Shown here: in pieces, positions 9,288 through 19,804 of the stretch
Layout of the letters: every line of letters begins with the position of its first letter
Numbering within the stretch: the stretch's first letter is position 1
Source: Amoebophrya sp. AT5.2
Taxonomy: Eukaryota; Sar; Dinophyceae; Syndiniales; Amoebophryaceae
Reading direction: 5' to 3'
DNA: 39,032 bases
Assembly (NCBI GenBank): GCA_005223375.1
Contig: RXOD01003896.1
Coordinates: 1-39,032, forward strand
Translations under genes and position numbers: made by a program
The notes under the pieces: model-generated
The model's input: only the letters and a program-made list of their open reading frames with translations
What the model was told of the DNA's origin: nothing
Database searches by the model: none

Positions 9288-12200
9288 CTAATCTTTGGCC
9301 ACGACCTCACCAATCCCTCGTCCTGCATCCCGTCCTGCATCCTTCGAGTGCAAGAGGACCGCACTGCGCATTTTTATGGGCGGGGGCTTCTCATCTACCT
9401 CGTGCTCTACGCCAGGTCGTGGGTGACAGTGGTCCTGCTGGTCTACTACGCGCAACTGCTGACCCTGTTGATTCTGCGCTCCCTGTTCCGGCTTTGCCCT
9501 AGTAGAAGAGAAAAGCCGATGTATTGCAATCGGTATTAAATGGCGGTAGATAGAAGAGCCCGGCGGAAGAGGTTGCAGGCGAGCGCGGTTGTTGTATACG
9601 CGCCGCAAGGAGCTTTTTCATCGGTTCGCCCGTATCAGTCAGAATCGAAGCCGATTCTTCGCGAGAGGGCGTACTCAATTGCGCGCACGGGTGTGTGCTG
9701 TCGCTGTGGTCTCTGTACTATGTGTATGGTATCTAGGGGGAAAAGTCGTAGGCTTGCTTCATCTCAGAGGCACACTTCCATTAAAAAATGACGAAAATGA
9801 ATGCCGTACCTTGCGTTTTGCGCCACTTGTTCTTCTTTGCGCTTCTCGACATTATCCTTCTTCATCTGCAGTCTCCGCAGTCGGCGCTCTTTTACGGTCT
9901 CTACTTTCTTCCCGGTCCCCTTACTGGCGCTCTGATAATCTCCCCCTGTCACCGCTGCGCCTGACGTCGATGCAGCGACCAGCGCAAACTCCCCCTTCTC
10001 GTCTTGCTGGACCCCCGCATGAAGTTTTTTTGCGGCGCCTCCGTTTTTCGCGTCCTCTCCAGTAGAAGTGCCTGCTATCTGGGAGTGGTCTTTGCAGCTT
10101 GCGTCAGTCTGAGCGGATGCCGTGCCCTTGCCGCTACCTGAAGGCGACGCCGACGATCAAGATGAAAGACCTATAAATAGATAGTGCTAGTCGTTCTTGC
10201 TCTCGTCGTCGTCCTCCGGCTCCGCGTGCTAGTTCTATGACCAAGATCAAGGCCTTCTCTCGACGTCCTCCTCCAACATGTTCTACAAGTACAACGTAAC
10301 GGTAAACAACGCAGAACATCAACATCTCGTGGGTAAAACTAAAAGTAGCTGTAGTACGTTCCTCCAGAAGCGCTTTTTTTTCCTCTGCCTCGCGGATAGC
10401 TCTTTCAAGCAGGGCGTCCTCCTCCAGTTGAGCCTTCTTGCTCTTACTCGTCACTGTCGAGCCGTTATTTTTCCCAACTGCCTTCTTTTTCTTCTTCGCC
10501 TGGTTGCCCGGTTTCGCTGTTTCATTTTAAGAACGTACGTAGGTGGACTGTCATTATCTCGGACCGACAAGAAGTACAACGTCTGGCAGAGAATGTGTTT
10601 GTAAGTACCCTTTTTCGTGGCTTCCGGTTGGGATTGGGAAGATGCCTTTGGATCCAATTTGCAGCTGCTCGTCTCGGTTGTCCTTCGGGTGTCAGCGTGG
10701 TTCGACTTCACTTCGTCGTTGTCTGAGTCCGCGTGCCCGAGCGTTGTTGCGGTCTGTTTTCACAATTCAGGGAAAGAATCAACAGAGATGACGGGCTTCA
10801 CGTTTACAACATACACGATCAACTAAGACCAAGACTAAGTTATGCGTATAGTCGTGAGTAGGTACTCGTACTTTCTTACTGCCTTACCTCCTCCAGCGAG
10901 TGTCTGCTTAGATCTGCTTCCGTGTTGCACGTGCTGCTCGTATGCTTCTTGATTTTCTTCTTCTTGCTCTTCGGCCCCGAGCCGGGCGCGCCGGCCGCGC
11001 CTGCCCCCGCACGAGCAGAAGCTCTTGCACCCGGACCCGCCGCCGCATTCCCAGCGTCTACTCCAGCTGCAGTCCCCTCGTCCCCCGCCGCGTCCGGATC
11101 GGCGTTGCAGGGCGTGTCCCGCCCCCCTCCGCCCTCGGAGCTCTTCTCCTCGTCCTCCACGACGCTCTCTTCCACCGCCGACAGCGTGTCCGTGCTGTCG
11201 GCGATGGAGTCTACGGCTGCCACCCCCCCTTGTTCGGCTGCTGAAAAAACTCCTCCTATCTGCGAGCAGCGGCGAGTCTCTCGTTCCAGAATGCCCCACG
11301 CATCGGCCGAGGGGTCGTTCAGAATGATGCTCGAGCGACGGTGTTTTGCGTCCGCCTCGAGCCCCAGGGGGACGTCCGGGAGACGAAAGCCAGACTTATT
11401 GCCACTTCCACATGAATTTATCGAGGGTTCCGCATCGAAGCTGGGCAGCAGATTCCGCTTCATCTCCTCCACCGCGGAGAGCGCTCCGGTAGAAGGGCCG
11501 GCAGAAGTAGAACTGGAGCTGGCCTCGCTCTTATTGTTCGCGGCTGCTGCAGGTGCTTTCGACGACGCTGGCGGCTGCATTTTTCCGGATGAAGATCCGC
11601 CGACCATCATTGCCTTCTTTGGCACCGCAGTCTCCGCCAGCGACGGCCCTTTAACAATTCCACCAGCTGAGCTAGTGCTAGCAGGCGGCACCGGCAGAGG
11701 GACCCGAACCAAAGACGCACGCCTGATGGCCTCCTGCATGTGATTCTGGGGAGATGAACTTTGACCGTCGACCCGCTCCTTGCAGGAGAACTTTGAAGCC
11801 AAGGCATCGTCATCTTCGGCTCCTTCAGCGACGGAGGCTCTGCGATCTGGACGAGGAGCTCCAGACTGCGACGGCGCGGCGGTCAGCTCGACATCTTCTG
11901 CTCGTGCCGTTTGCTCGTCCTCTTCCTCGGTCGCAAACTGCAGCGCCGCGGGCCCCGCTGTGCGTTCCCTGCCGTTCACAGCCTCAGCAGCCTCCTCCTC
12001 CGTCGCTCCGCTTGATGGGTCAGCGTCGGGTTCGGCATCTGGATCTGCAGCAGCTGCTTCGCTACTTGATCCTGCGGCGTTTTCAGCTTTGACAACGGCT
12101 ACCGATGTGGAAAGCTCATCCGCGTCCACAGCAACTTGTTCGGCGGGCGTCTTTCTTTCATCCGGAGGAGCGTCCTGTTCATGACCTGCTGCTGGAGGTG

Positions 12201-15200
12201 CATCACCGCTGGCATTTTCGCCGACCACTACGAGCTCCGTTTCTTGTGTGGCGCGTTTTTCCCTCTGTTTCTTCCCCCCGCGAGCCTTGTCCTTTTTTCT
12301 CTTTGGCTTGGTGGAGGACAAGCTGCGCGAGGCGGCGGACTTGTTTTCGCCACCCGCCGGCCCCGGGGCAGGAAGAGGAACGCCGTCTGTAAGAACCTCC
12401 GCGTCGCCCGTCATGTCGAGGATGACGTTTCCGTCGCAGTCCACGATGACCTCCGGGCCCTGGCTGGTGATCTTGGAAGACTTCTTCAGTTTCTGTTTCG
12501 TCCCTGTCCCGCTGGTTCCCGCAGAGGCGGTCGACGCCTTGCTGGACGTGCTCGCCGAGGCGGCAATCTGCGGCTCCTGGTGGCCGCCGAGAACCGGCTC
12601 CTGCGTTGCAGCTGGTGCGCTCTGTTGCGCCGGAGTGGCCTTCTCCTTGTTGGCGTTCGTCGCCGTGGGCTCGGCGTCCTCGCGAGTCGTGGTCAGGGGA
12701 TACGTTACCGGGGGCACTCCTCCCAGGCTGTTGTGATTATTTGCTTGCCCCTGCTGCGAAAGAGAAACAGACGGGCCGGAGGCTGAGGAAGCGGAAGACT
12801 TCTCGTGCGGGGCGGATGAAGGAGCCGATCCGGCCGCGGAAGAAACATTCGGTGGGCCGCCGCTTTGACTGGACTGTTGCGCGATGGTGCTACTTGGGCG
12901 ATCCAATGCTGGGGGAGACGGCACCAGTTCTGGCTCGTGTGGTCGATTGCTGCTACCCTTCGCGACGTGTAGTTGCCCTGCATGATCCTGCCCACGAACT
13001 TCCGCCTCCCGGTGGTAAGTCTGGGCAGCCCGGGTACCAGCAACAAGCGGGCCAGCAACATGCGACTGATGCGGCTGGCCCGCTTGTTGTTGTTGAGAGG
13101 TGGAGGATTAGCCTCAGGGGTTTCGGGATTTGTCTTTTTTCCCTAGTGGTGCAACAACTGGCCTGCCTATGGGCGGATGGGGTCTACTGCTCCTCAGGGA
13201 CTACCAGACTTAGAGGATCGATAGATGAGGGACCTATCGGATCTATTTCTAAACCCTCCTCTATTCCTCCTCCCAAGCCCACCTGCCTGTCTCTGCCTGC
13301 CCTAAAGCCTGGCTGGTGAGGCTCTGTTGATGGGATAGCAAAATAGCAGACAGCATAGGCTAGATGGCCATCGATTTCCGTGCAGCACCCCGCCGGCAGA
13401 TTCATGCATACTCGTCTATTCGGTCATCCTTTTCTTTTAGCAGCTGAAAAAGCAGCAATCCCCTAAGCTATGAGGCTAATCCTCCACCTTACTTGCATCG
13501 TCGCGTCATGCTGGTTGTGCCCCGAGGGGTACGCGGGGTGGTGACCAACACCCTGGCCAGCAGAGTGCGACTGATGCGGCTGGCCCGCTTGTTGCTGGTA
13601 CCCGGGCTGGTGACCGCTTGACGTCGAGCAGCCGCCTCCCCCGCCTCCGTGCCCACTCGTGCTGTAGTGGGGCCGGCTACTATGATCTCCCGGGTGCTGG
13701 TGCCCGGTAGGCCCTGCCGGCCCACCGCGGTGACTATTGTAGCCGCCCTGCTGATGCTGATGCTGGTGCTGCTGGCTGTACGACGATCCGCCGCGGTTGC
13801 TGTAAGAGCTGTTTTCCTGCTGGTGATGGCCTGGATGTGGGAATCGGTTGTAGTGGGCGGGGTCCCCGTGTTGATTTCCACCGTAATGTTGACCCCCGCT
13901 GGGCCCACTGCCCCCTTTGCTCGAGGAGCTCGCCGCCTGGTGGTGCGGAGGAGGCTGGTGCTGCTGCTGAAAGCCGCCGCCGAAGTGCTGTCCGTTGTCT
14001 CGAGCTACAGTTATACCTCCTCCAACATAGCAGCTGCTGTAGCGATCGTTTCCGGCTCCGGGGCCAGCTCCGTGCGCGTCCCGGTTCTCACGACGGCTGA
14101 GAGGGCCGTGGGCATTCTGCGCACGGGGATCCATGTAGCCGTTGTTGTAGCTCCGATCGTTTCCTCCCTGGAGGTGCTGCTGATGTCCCGGGGGCTGCGT
14201 CTGGCCGCCACCCATCGGATGCCTCTGGACAGCATGCTGTTGGTGCTGCGTATGACTGTAACGGTTGTTTTCTGTTGCCATACCCTGCCCCGCCGACTGA
14301 CCTTTTTGATGAGGATGCGAGCACGCGCTAGCGCCATAGGGCTGGCTCGTATGCTGCTGCTGAACCTGCGACGAGCTTCCGGCAGAATGCTGGTGCAACT
14401 GATGCGCTCCTCCACTCGTCGTACTCCCAGTTGTTCGGCCGGCGGAAACCTGCCCAGCGCCGAAGGCGCCCTTCTTGCCCGACATGCTCGACGGATGTTG
14501 AGACAGCATCTGTCCCGAGGACACCAGGTTGGTGTTGCCGCTCTGCTGCTGTTGGCTGTGATGCTGGTGGAGCCAGGTTTTCGAAGACGATTGGCTGCCG
14601 CCCGACGTGTAGTTGTGCTGGCCGCCGGCGGACGTCTCTTGATGCTGCCCTCGTCGCGCAGTGGATGTGGACGGCTGCGCAGCAGAAGTAGAGGTAGAAG
14701 CAGCTGCAACATTTGCGGCCGTGTTGTGCTCTGACACCGCAACCAGAAGCTTGTGGTACAGTTCCGGGATTCGCTGCAGGTCACTCGAATACTGGTCCAC
14801 TAGCGCTTCTAGCGACGGCGGAGCGTTAGCGTTACCAGAACTAGTACTGCTCCCTTTGTTATTCAACGCCCCAGCAGGACCACCGCCCGCGTTCCGTCCT
14901 GTCGCCCCCCAGGTCGAGCCCCCCGTCAAACCGAACTGACCTCCAACTTGGGAGCTGTTCTGATTGCTCGCAACACCGGAAGATGGCCGCCTTGCCGCGG
15001 AAGTGGTGGCGAAATCTTTGGCGATTGCAACCACTTTTTGCACGACGGTGCTGACGACCTCCCGTTGCATAGCGTCGTCGGTGCGGTAGTTATCCTCCAG
15101 AAGGTCGACGAACTTGGCCTCGTATGAATTCTTCTTCAGCTCTCGCTTCGCATTCGTCAAGTCAAGGGGCTTACTTCGAAAACGATTCAGCTCGGCTCCT

Positions 15201-18200
15201 GCTGCAGCTCTATTGCTACTCGGCTGCTGCGTCTGCTGAGCTTGCGCAGGAAGAATTTTCGGGGCGGGCTCGGGCTCGGTGGAAGTATTCTCAGGAAGCG
15301 ACGGAATGCGCGCCGGCACGTTTGACAGACCTAGCTCCAGCGGCCGCGACTGATTGACCGATTAATTTTGAGAATGAACATCGAGCGTGAGCGACATTCA
15401 AAGTTCATCGACAGGCGTTCGGGGCTTATGGTTCTGGCCCAGACGGCTGGACGCACACTACGTCTGGAGAGCGAGACCGTCGGGAGAGCGAAGCCGAGAG
15501 CTGTGTTCGTATTGCTGTATCAGTAGTGCTAGAGGTGGTAGTAAATGATGATTTACATTGATTTACCCAGCTGAAGTTATACAAAAATGTAAAAGCCGCG
15601 GTAGGTACCTGCGACTGCAGCAGCGGCTGCTTTTCTTCTGGGAGGCGTGGGTTGTCGTCCACCCGTCTGGTGATCACATCAGTGATCTCGGAATCCGTGA
15701 TATCGCGGAGGTCCGTGCTGGCTGTCGTTCCTCCCCCACCGCACGCGGTGTCTTCCGAGCTTTTGGACGCTTGCACAACTGCATGATGAAATCTACCGCT
15801 TGTCGCCAATGGCTTATGAACTGTTGTCGATTGGGTGTTGCTCCCGGACCCGAAGCCATTGCCCGGAAGATCCGTCAGCCGCACTGTCCCCGATCGATCG
15901 ATCGATTCGAGGGCTGTTCCGCCGCTCTGCGATCCGTGCCGGGTCGTGAGCGACGGATCCTCACGGCCGTGCTCCTCCGATGTGTCTTCCGTACTAGACT
16001 GCTCGATCAGCTCGAAAGCCTTCCGCTCGAGCTGATCCAGCAGCGACTTCGAAGGCAACGCAGGCGCCTCCGACTGCAGCGGCGGCTGCTGTTTGGGGGC
16101 TTCTATTATTTCTGGAGGGGGCTGCTGATTCACATTCATCATGTTGTTCATCGGAACTTGCACGTTCGAAGTGGCCCTGGTGCGACTGTCCATTATAGAA
16201 CTGCTTCCTGCTCCGCCGACCCCGACTTGCATGTCTGTGGAAGAAGAGCCCGCAAGAGCCTGCATCGCGGACAGCGAAGAACTACTTCCCACTGTCGCAG
16301 CTCCTCCTGCTGGTGCAGCCTGCATGTTTATTGGCTGAGGCTGCCCCACGACATGAGCACCGCCGCTAGGCATACTCGCAATCCCCAGCAGCTTGGCGAG
16401 CTCGATCTGGGCGTCTGTGGATCCCACTTGGTTAATGCGCGAGGACGTGTTGCTGTTGTGCACATTCATGTTTTGAATGTTGAGCTGGATCGGCTGCATC
16501 GGATGCTGCTGCATCATTCCCTGCTGCTGCATTTCCTGCTGCGCCGTCGATTGTTGTCCGGGAAACTGCACCGACTGCCCGCCGTGAAACTGTGGTCCCT
16601 GCTGCTGCTGTGGCAGCTGGCAGGCGCCAGGAAACTGCTGCTGCTGCTGCTGCTGTAAAAAGCTGCTCAGGCTCGACGCCAAGTTACTGAACATGGGATT
16701 CTGGTTCATCGGCTGCATCTGCTGGTTGTTGCCCAGCATCTGGCCCGGCTGTTGATGTTGGTTCCCCAGCATTTGGCCCATCTGATTGCCCAGATCATGA
16801 TGACCACCGATCTGATTGCCCATTTGGCTGAGCTGGTTGTTCCCCATTTGGTTCATCTGCTGCTGGGCCCCAGCTGCATTCATTTGGCTAGTACACATCT
16901 GTATCTGCGCCGCGTCAACGCCGGCGCCGTTCATCGCGTTGTTCATGTTCTGGTTATTTACGAAGAACGACGCGGCTGGTGGTGCCCCCCCCGCGGCGGA
17001 TGCATTGTTCCCGCCGTTGGCGCCGTTCTGGTCCGAAGACGAGGTGCTGCTGTTGCAGGTGCTCATAAAGAACTGCGAGGCAGAGCCGGACATGCTGTTC
17101 GTTTGCGTTTGGGACAGATTGCTAGCCGAAAGAGTGAAGCCCCCAGCACTCGCATTGAAGTTCAGATCCATCAGCTGTCCGCCTTGGCCTTGGCCTTGCT
17201 GCTGCATGTTCATGCTCGCTGCAGCGTGGTTACAATTGCTCAGGTTCATCGCGTGCAGTTGGTTGGTGCCAACGTTCAGCTGGTTGTTGCCCTGCGCGTG
17301 CTGCTGCTGCAGTTGCTGTCCTCCCCCGCCGCCGAACATGGAGACACCGTCGCTTGACTGGTGCTGCCCGGCATTGAAGCCCATACAGCCCCCGAAGCCC
17401 GACTGCTGCTGCTGCTGCTGACTAGTACTGCCGCTGCCACCTGCTGCCTGGTGGCTGTTGTCATAGGCCCCCAGCGAGCTGGTTCCGAGATTGTTCGCCG
17501 TCGAAGAACCAGCCTGCTGTTGCTGCAGATTGTTGTTGTTCATCATCAGGGGGTTATTGCAGTTCATTGCCATCCCTGCGCCGCCGCCGGTGTTATTGTT
17601 GTAGGTAGTTGCCATGAAATTGAAGGCAGCGGCAAGGTCCATCATCGGATTTTGTCCGGACATCGAGCCCAACATCATCGGATTTATTTGCCCGCCAGAA
17701 TTATTGTTGTTGTTCGCCGCGTTCGCCGTCACGAGGGCACTTGCATTCCCCCCTGCCTGGTGGCTCTGCTGCGCCATCTGCTGACTCGGGTTGCCGCTGT
17801 TGTTGTCCTGTTGCTGTTGGCCTGTTCCTGTGAAATGCGAGAAGCAGTTGTTGGACAAGTTCCCAGCCATCTGTGGCACAAAATTGGCAACGGAGGCGTT
17901 CATCGTCGACGTCGGCTGTTGGTGCTGCTGCCCTGATACTTGTTGTACTTGCGGCCCCCACGAAGCACTGCCACTTGATGCCGTTCCCGTTGCCATACCC
18001 CCCATTGTACTTCCCTGCGCGGTACAACCCATCTGAGAATGCGGCTGCATATCTCCCCGACCGGCGCTGGCCTGCTGCTGCTGGTCGTTCCAAGAAGACT
18101 TATTTCCATTTTGATTCAAACCCAGATTTGGCCCACCGCCCTGCTGATAACAGCCACCCCCCTGCGAGCTATTCTGGTCGCTATGCTGCATCATTTTTAT

Positions 18201-18632
18201 CTCGGTCGTACTACTATCTTCGTCGGAGGAAAAAGTCTTTTCTTTGCCCCCTCCTCCACGGGTCGCCACAACTTCTGAGTGTTGCTGCTGACAGGTGCTT
18301 GCTTGCGTATCGGGCGTAAAGAACGCGGAGGGGTTCTCGAACTCAATCAAGTTTGTCGCCGCGGCCGCCGTGGGGGCTGCTGTTGCGGATGCGGATGAGG
18401 TCGGAACGAACGCGCTTGCATTAACGTTCCATGCGTGGATGCCCGCGGTCGCTTGTGTCGCCTGTTGCGGTTGCGCTCGTGGCTGGGCTACAGCTTCATT
18501 ATACGCGTCTCGGTCTCCCCCCGTCGAGGAACTGCGGTTTTTGTGTTGATGGGAGCCCGCGACATCCACGTCCTCGCTTGTAGTTGCTGTTGTCTGCTCA
18601 AGATGAGGATCCTGCGCATGGCTCAACTGCAT
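9288..18632 (-). CDS. Giant Q/N/S-rich protein with PAM2-like motifs (2,636 aa, 7 exons)
   Basis: Seven minus-strand exons join in perfect phase: 18632-15609, 15349-13493, 13074-10888, 10753-10609, 10516-10358, 10137-9810 and 9498-9288 (7,911 nt). The six introns are 259, 418, 134, 92, 220 and 311 nt, all GT-AG. The start is an ATG (MQLSHAQDPH). Exon 1 (residues 1-1008) is dominated by Gln, Asn, Gly, Ser and Met. It holds two PAM2-like motifs, WNVNASAFVP (residues 68-77) and MNASVANFVP (244-253), which in other proteins bind the MLLE domain of poly(A)-binding protein. Exon 2 has one ordered-looking stretch (PLDLTNAKRELKKNSYEAKF and onward), then His/Gln/Gly-rich sequence. Exon 3 is Ala/Ser/Glu-rich. 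The last exons are Lys/Arg/Glu-rich helix (ERRLRRLQMKKDNVEKRKEE). I infer a prion-like, possibly cytoplasmic mRNP protein, family unknown. The terminal exon is the least certain, because a hydrophobic plus-strand ORF overlaps it. Confidence 0.75.
13026..13089. repeat. Hairpin and duplicated exon sequence at the start of giant-gene exon 3
   Basis: Bases 13026-13056 are a 31-bp perfect inverted copy of 13579-13609 in exon 2. Bases 13061-13089 are a 29-bp perfect direct copy of 13566-13594. Because the two source segments overlap, 13041-13055 and 13075-13089 form a 15-bp perfect hairpin stem around a 19-nt loop. The exon 3 acceptor is placed at 13075/13074, exactly at the edge of the right arm. 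The direct copies flank the TIR element. Confidence 0.9.
13098..13489. mobile_element. 392-bp terminal-inverted-repeat element filling an intron (introner-like)
   Basis: Perfect 19-bp terminal inverted repeats, AGGTGGAGGATTAGCCTCA at 13098-13116 and its reverse complement at 13471-13489, bound a 392-bp segment. It occupies nearly all of the 418-nt intron 2 of the giant gene (13075-13492). On the minus strand the donor GTAAGG overlaps the first TIR by three bases (AGG), and the acceptor lies 23 nt beyond the other TIR. The interior encodes no transposase, so it would be non-autonomous. No clear target-site duplication was found directly at the TIR ends. Introner elements with inverted repeats are reported from Amoebophrya, which is the reason for this label. 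I saw no second copy in this window. Confidence 0.75.
13566..13609. repeat. Source copy in exon 2 of the segments repeated at 13026-13089
   Basis: This coding stretch of exon 2 (protein PGYQQQAGQPHQSH) is the apparent source. 13566-13594 recurs in direct orientation at 13061-13089, and 13579-13609 recurs inverted at 13026-13056. It lies 77 bp outside the TIR element. Confidence 0.85.
16635..16655. repeat. (CTG)7 microsatellite encoding polyglutamine
   Basis: Seven perfect CTG units on the plus strand (CAG on the coding minus strand) give a Gln run in exon 1 of the giant gene. A six-unit tract occurs at 17403-17420. Many other Gln runs in this exon are mixed CAG/CAA, so only a few tracts are likely to be length-unstable. 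Confidence 0.85.
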
Positions 18633-19804
18633 TCCCTGGCGGAGGCCAAGCGAACAAATGCCGAACCCAGAAGAAGAAGATAAAAAACGCGGTCGGAAGA
18701 TGAAAACTCGGTCGGTCGTCGGCAGAGCAGATAGTGCGCGGAATGGGTGGCGATGAAATCCGTTAGATAGATCAGTAGTTTAAAAAATGGGGAACGCAGA
18801 CGGAAGAAGTGCTTCTGATACAATTGGCCAAATGTAAGTAGTCGATACCTTGGAAGAAGTCCAAAAACCTGATGATGTCAAATAAAAAACTTTGCAGAAC
18901 CTACCTAAGTACGTAATAGCCCTAACTTCACTAACTCGCAGCCAAGTTCAGCACTATTTTTGTTTTTGTTTTCGATGATAATATCGAGGATGACGGCGCC
19001 AACAAGCTTGCATATGATGTCGCTTCTGGGCACGGAAGGTAAGAACGACTGTGAGCCAACCGTGAAACACGCAGTGCTGCTGGTAGTTCCATGGTGCACA
19101 ACAGAATTTAGAAAGCAGATGCTACATGGAGATGAATATCAATCTCTGGAGCACAACCACTATTACATAGTCAAATATCGTGCAAATCCATGAAGAAATC
19201 CTTGCTGTGTGATTCCAATGCATTTGGGGTTGCACCCAGCTGAATGGATCTCAGATGAAAGGAAGGGCCGGGTGAACAAGAAGTTGAAGATGAACAACGT
19301 CAGGTGTTGTGCTCTCTCTTTCAACGAATCAATTACGAGAACGTCGGGAACGCTGGGCTTGTAGCCGCGAGACGAGGTGGCAATAGATTTCATTCGTAGG
19401 TAAGTTTTGGCCACTGCGACACAAGGATCCGCGCATCATCTGCTTCGACTACGACTTGTGCTCGAGCTACTGGTGGGGAGCAAGTAGAACCAAACGCGTT
19501 GAACCAAAATTGGATCAGAGTACAATACGCATGTGGCCGCTGAGTCACTATTTTGATTTTCTACTGCGCGATAGTACCGCTGCCGTGGGATATATTTTTG
19601 CGATCAGCAGGCATATTCCCGTCGGTCACACTTGTTTTTCTCACTGCCAGTGGAAGCTGCCTTTACTTCAGTTTGAATTATCGACAACATCAGTCGGTCC
19701 TGATCCTGTTTGATTCTGACGCCGAGCCTGAAGCTGAACAATCTCAATCAACGCCATTGTAATTTCTTAGTATACGCACTTGGTTGATCGCAAAATAAAT
19801 GATC
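18633..19804. other. 1.2-kb gap, possible short plus-strand gene
   Basis: The gap lies between the start of the giant gene and the stop of the GPC1-like gene. Two plus-strand stretches look faintly coding. About 19260-19395 reads PGEQEVEDEQRQVLCSLFQR and is followed by a good donor (TAG|GTAAGTTTTG). Up to the TAA at 19762, a frame reads SVTLVFLTASGSCLYFSLNY and ends in an acidic tail (DSDAEPEAEQSQSTPL). I could not join them in phase, and there is an in-frame TAG at the first donor. A minus-strand ORF (19163-19414) is an alternative reading of the same area. Confidence 0.2.

Noticed and set aside
10876..13061. Separate genes for each large ORF between 9288 and 18632
   Set aside because: Each ORF ends shortly after a GT donor and each next one begins at an AG acceptor in matching phase. 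No ORF except the first has a good ATG start (the others begin at GTG-like codons).
13649..14734. 361-codon plus-strand ORF opposite exon 2 of the giant gene
   Set aside because: It is an antisense shadow of His/Gln/Gly-rich coding sequence, with biased Val/Leu/Arg composition and no domain. The minus-strand frame joins flanking exons in phase.
15558..16658. 366-codon plus-strand ORF, and similar ones at 16752-17357 and 16816-17421
   Set aside because: They are shadows of CAG/CAA-rich exon 1. Gln-rich sequence read backwards gives long Leu/Cys/Val-rich frames with no stops.
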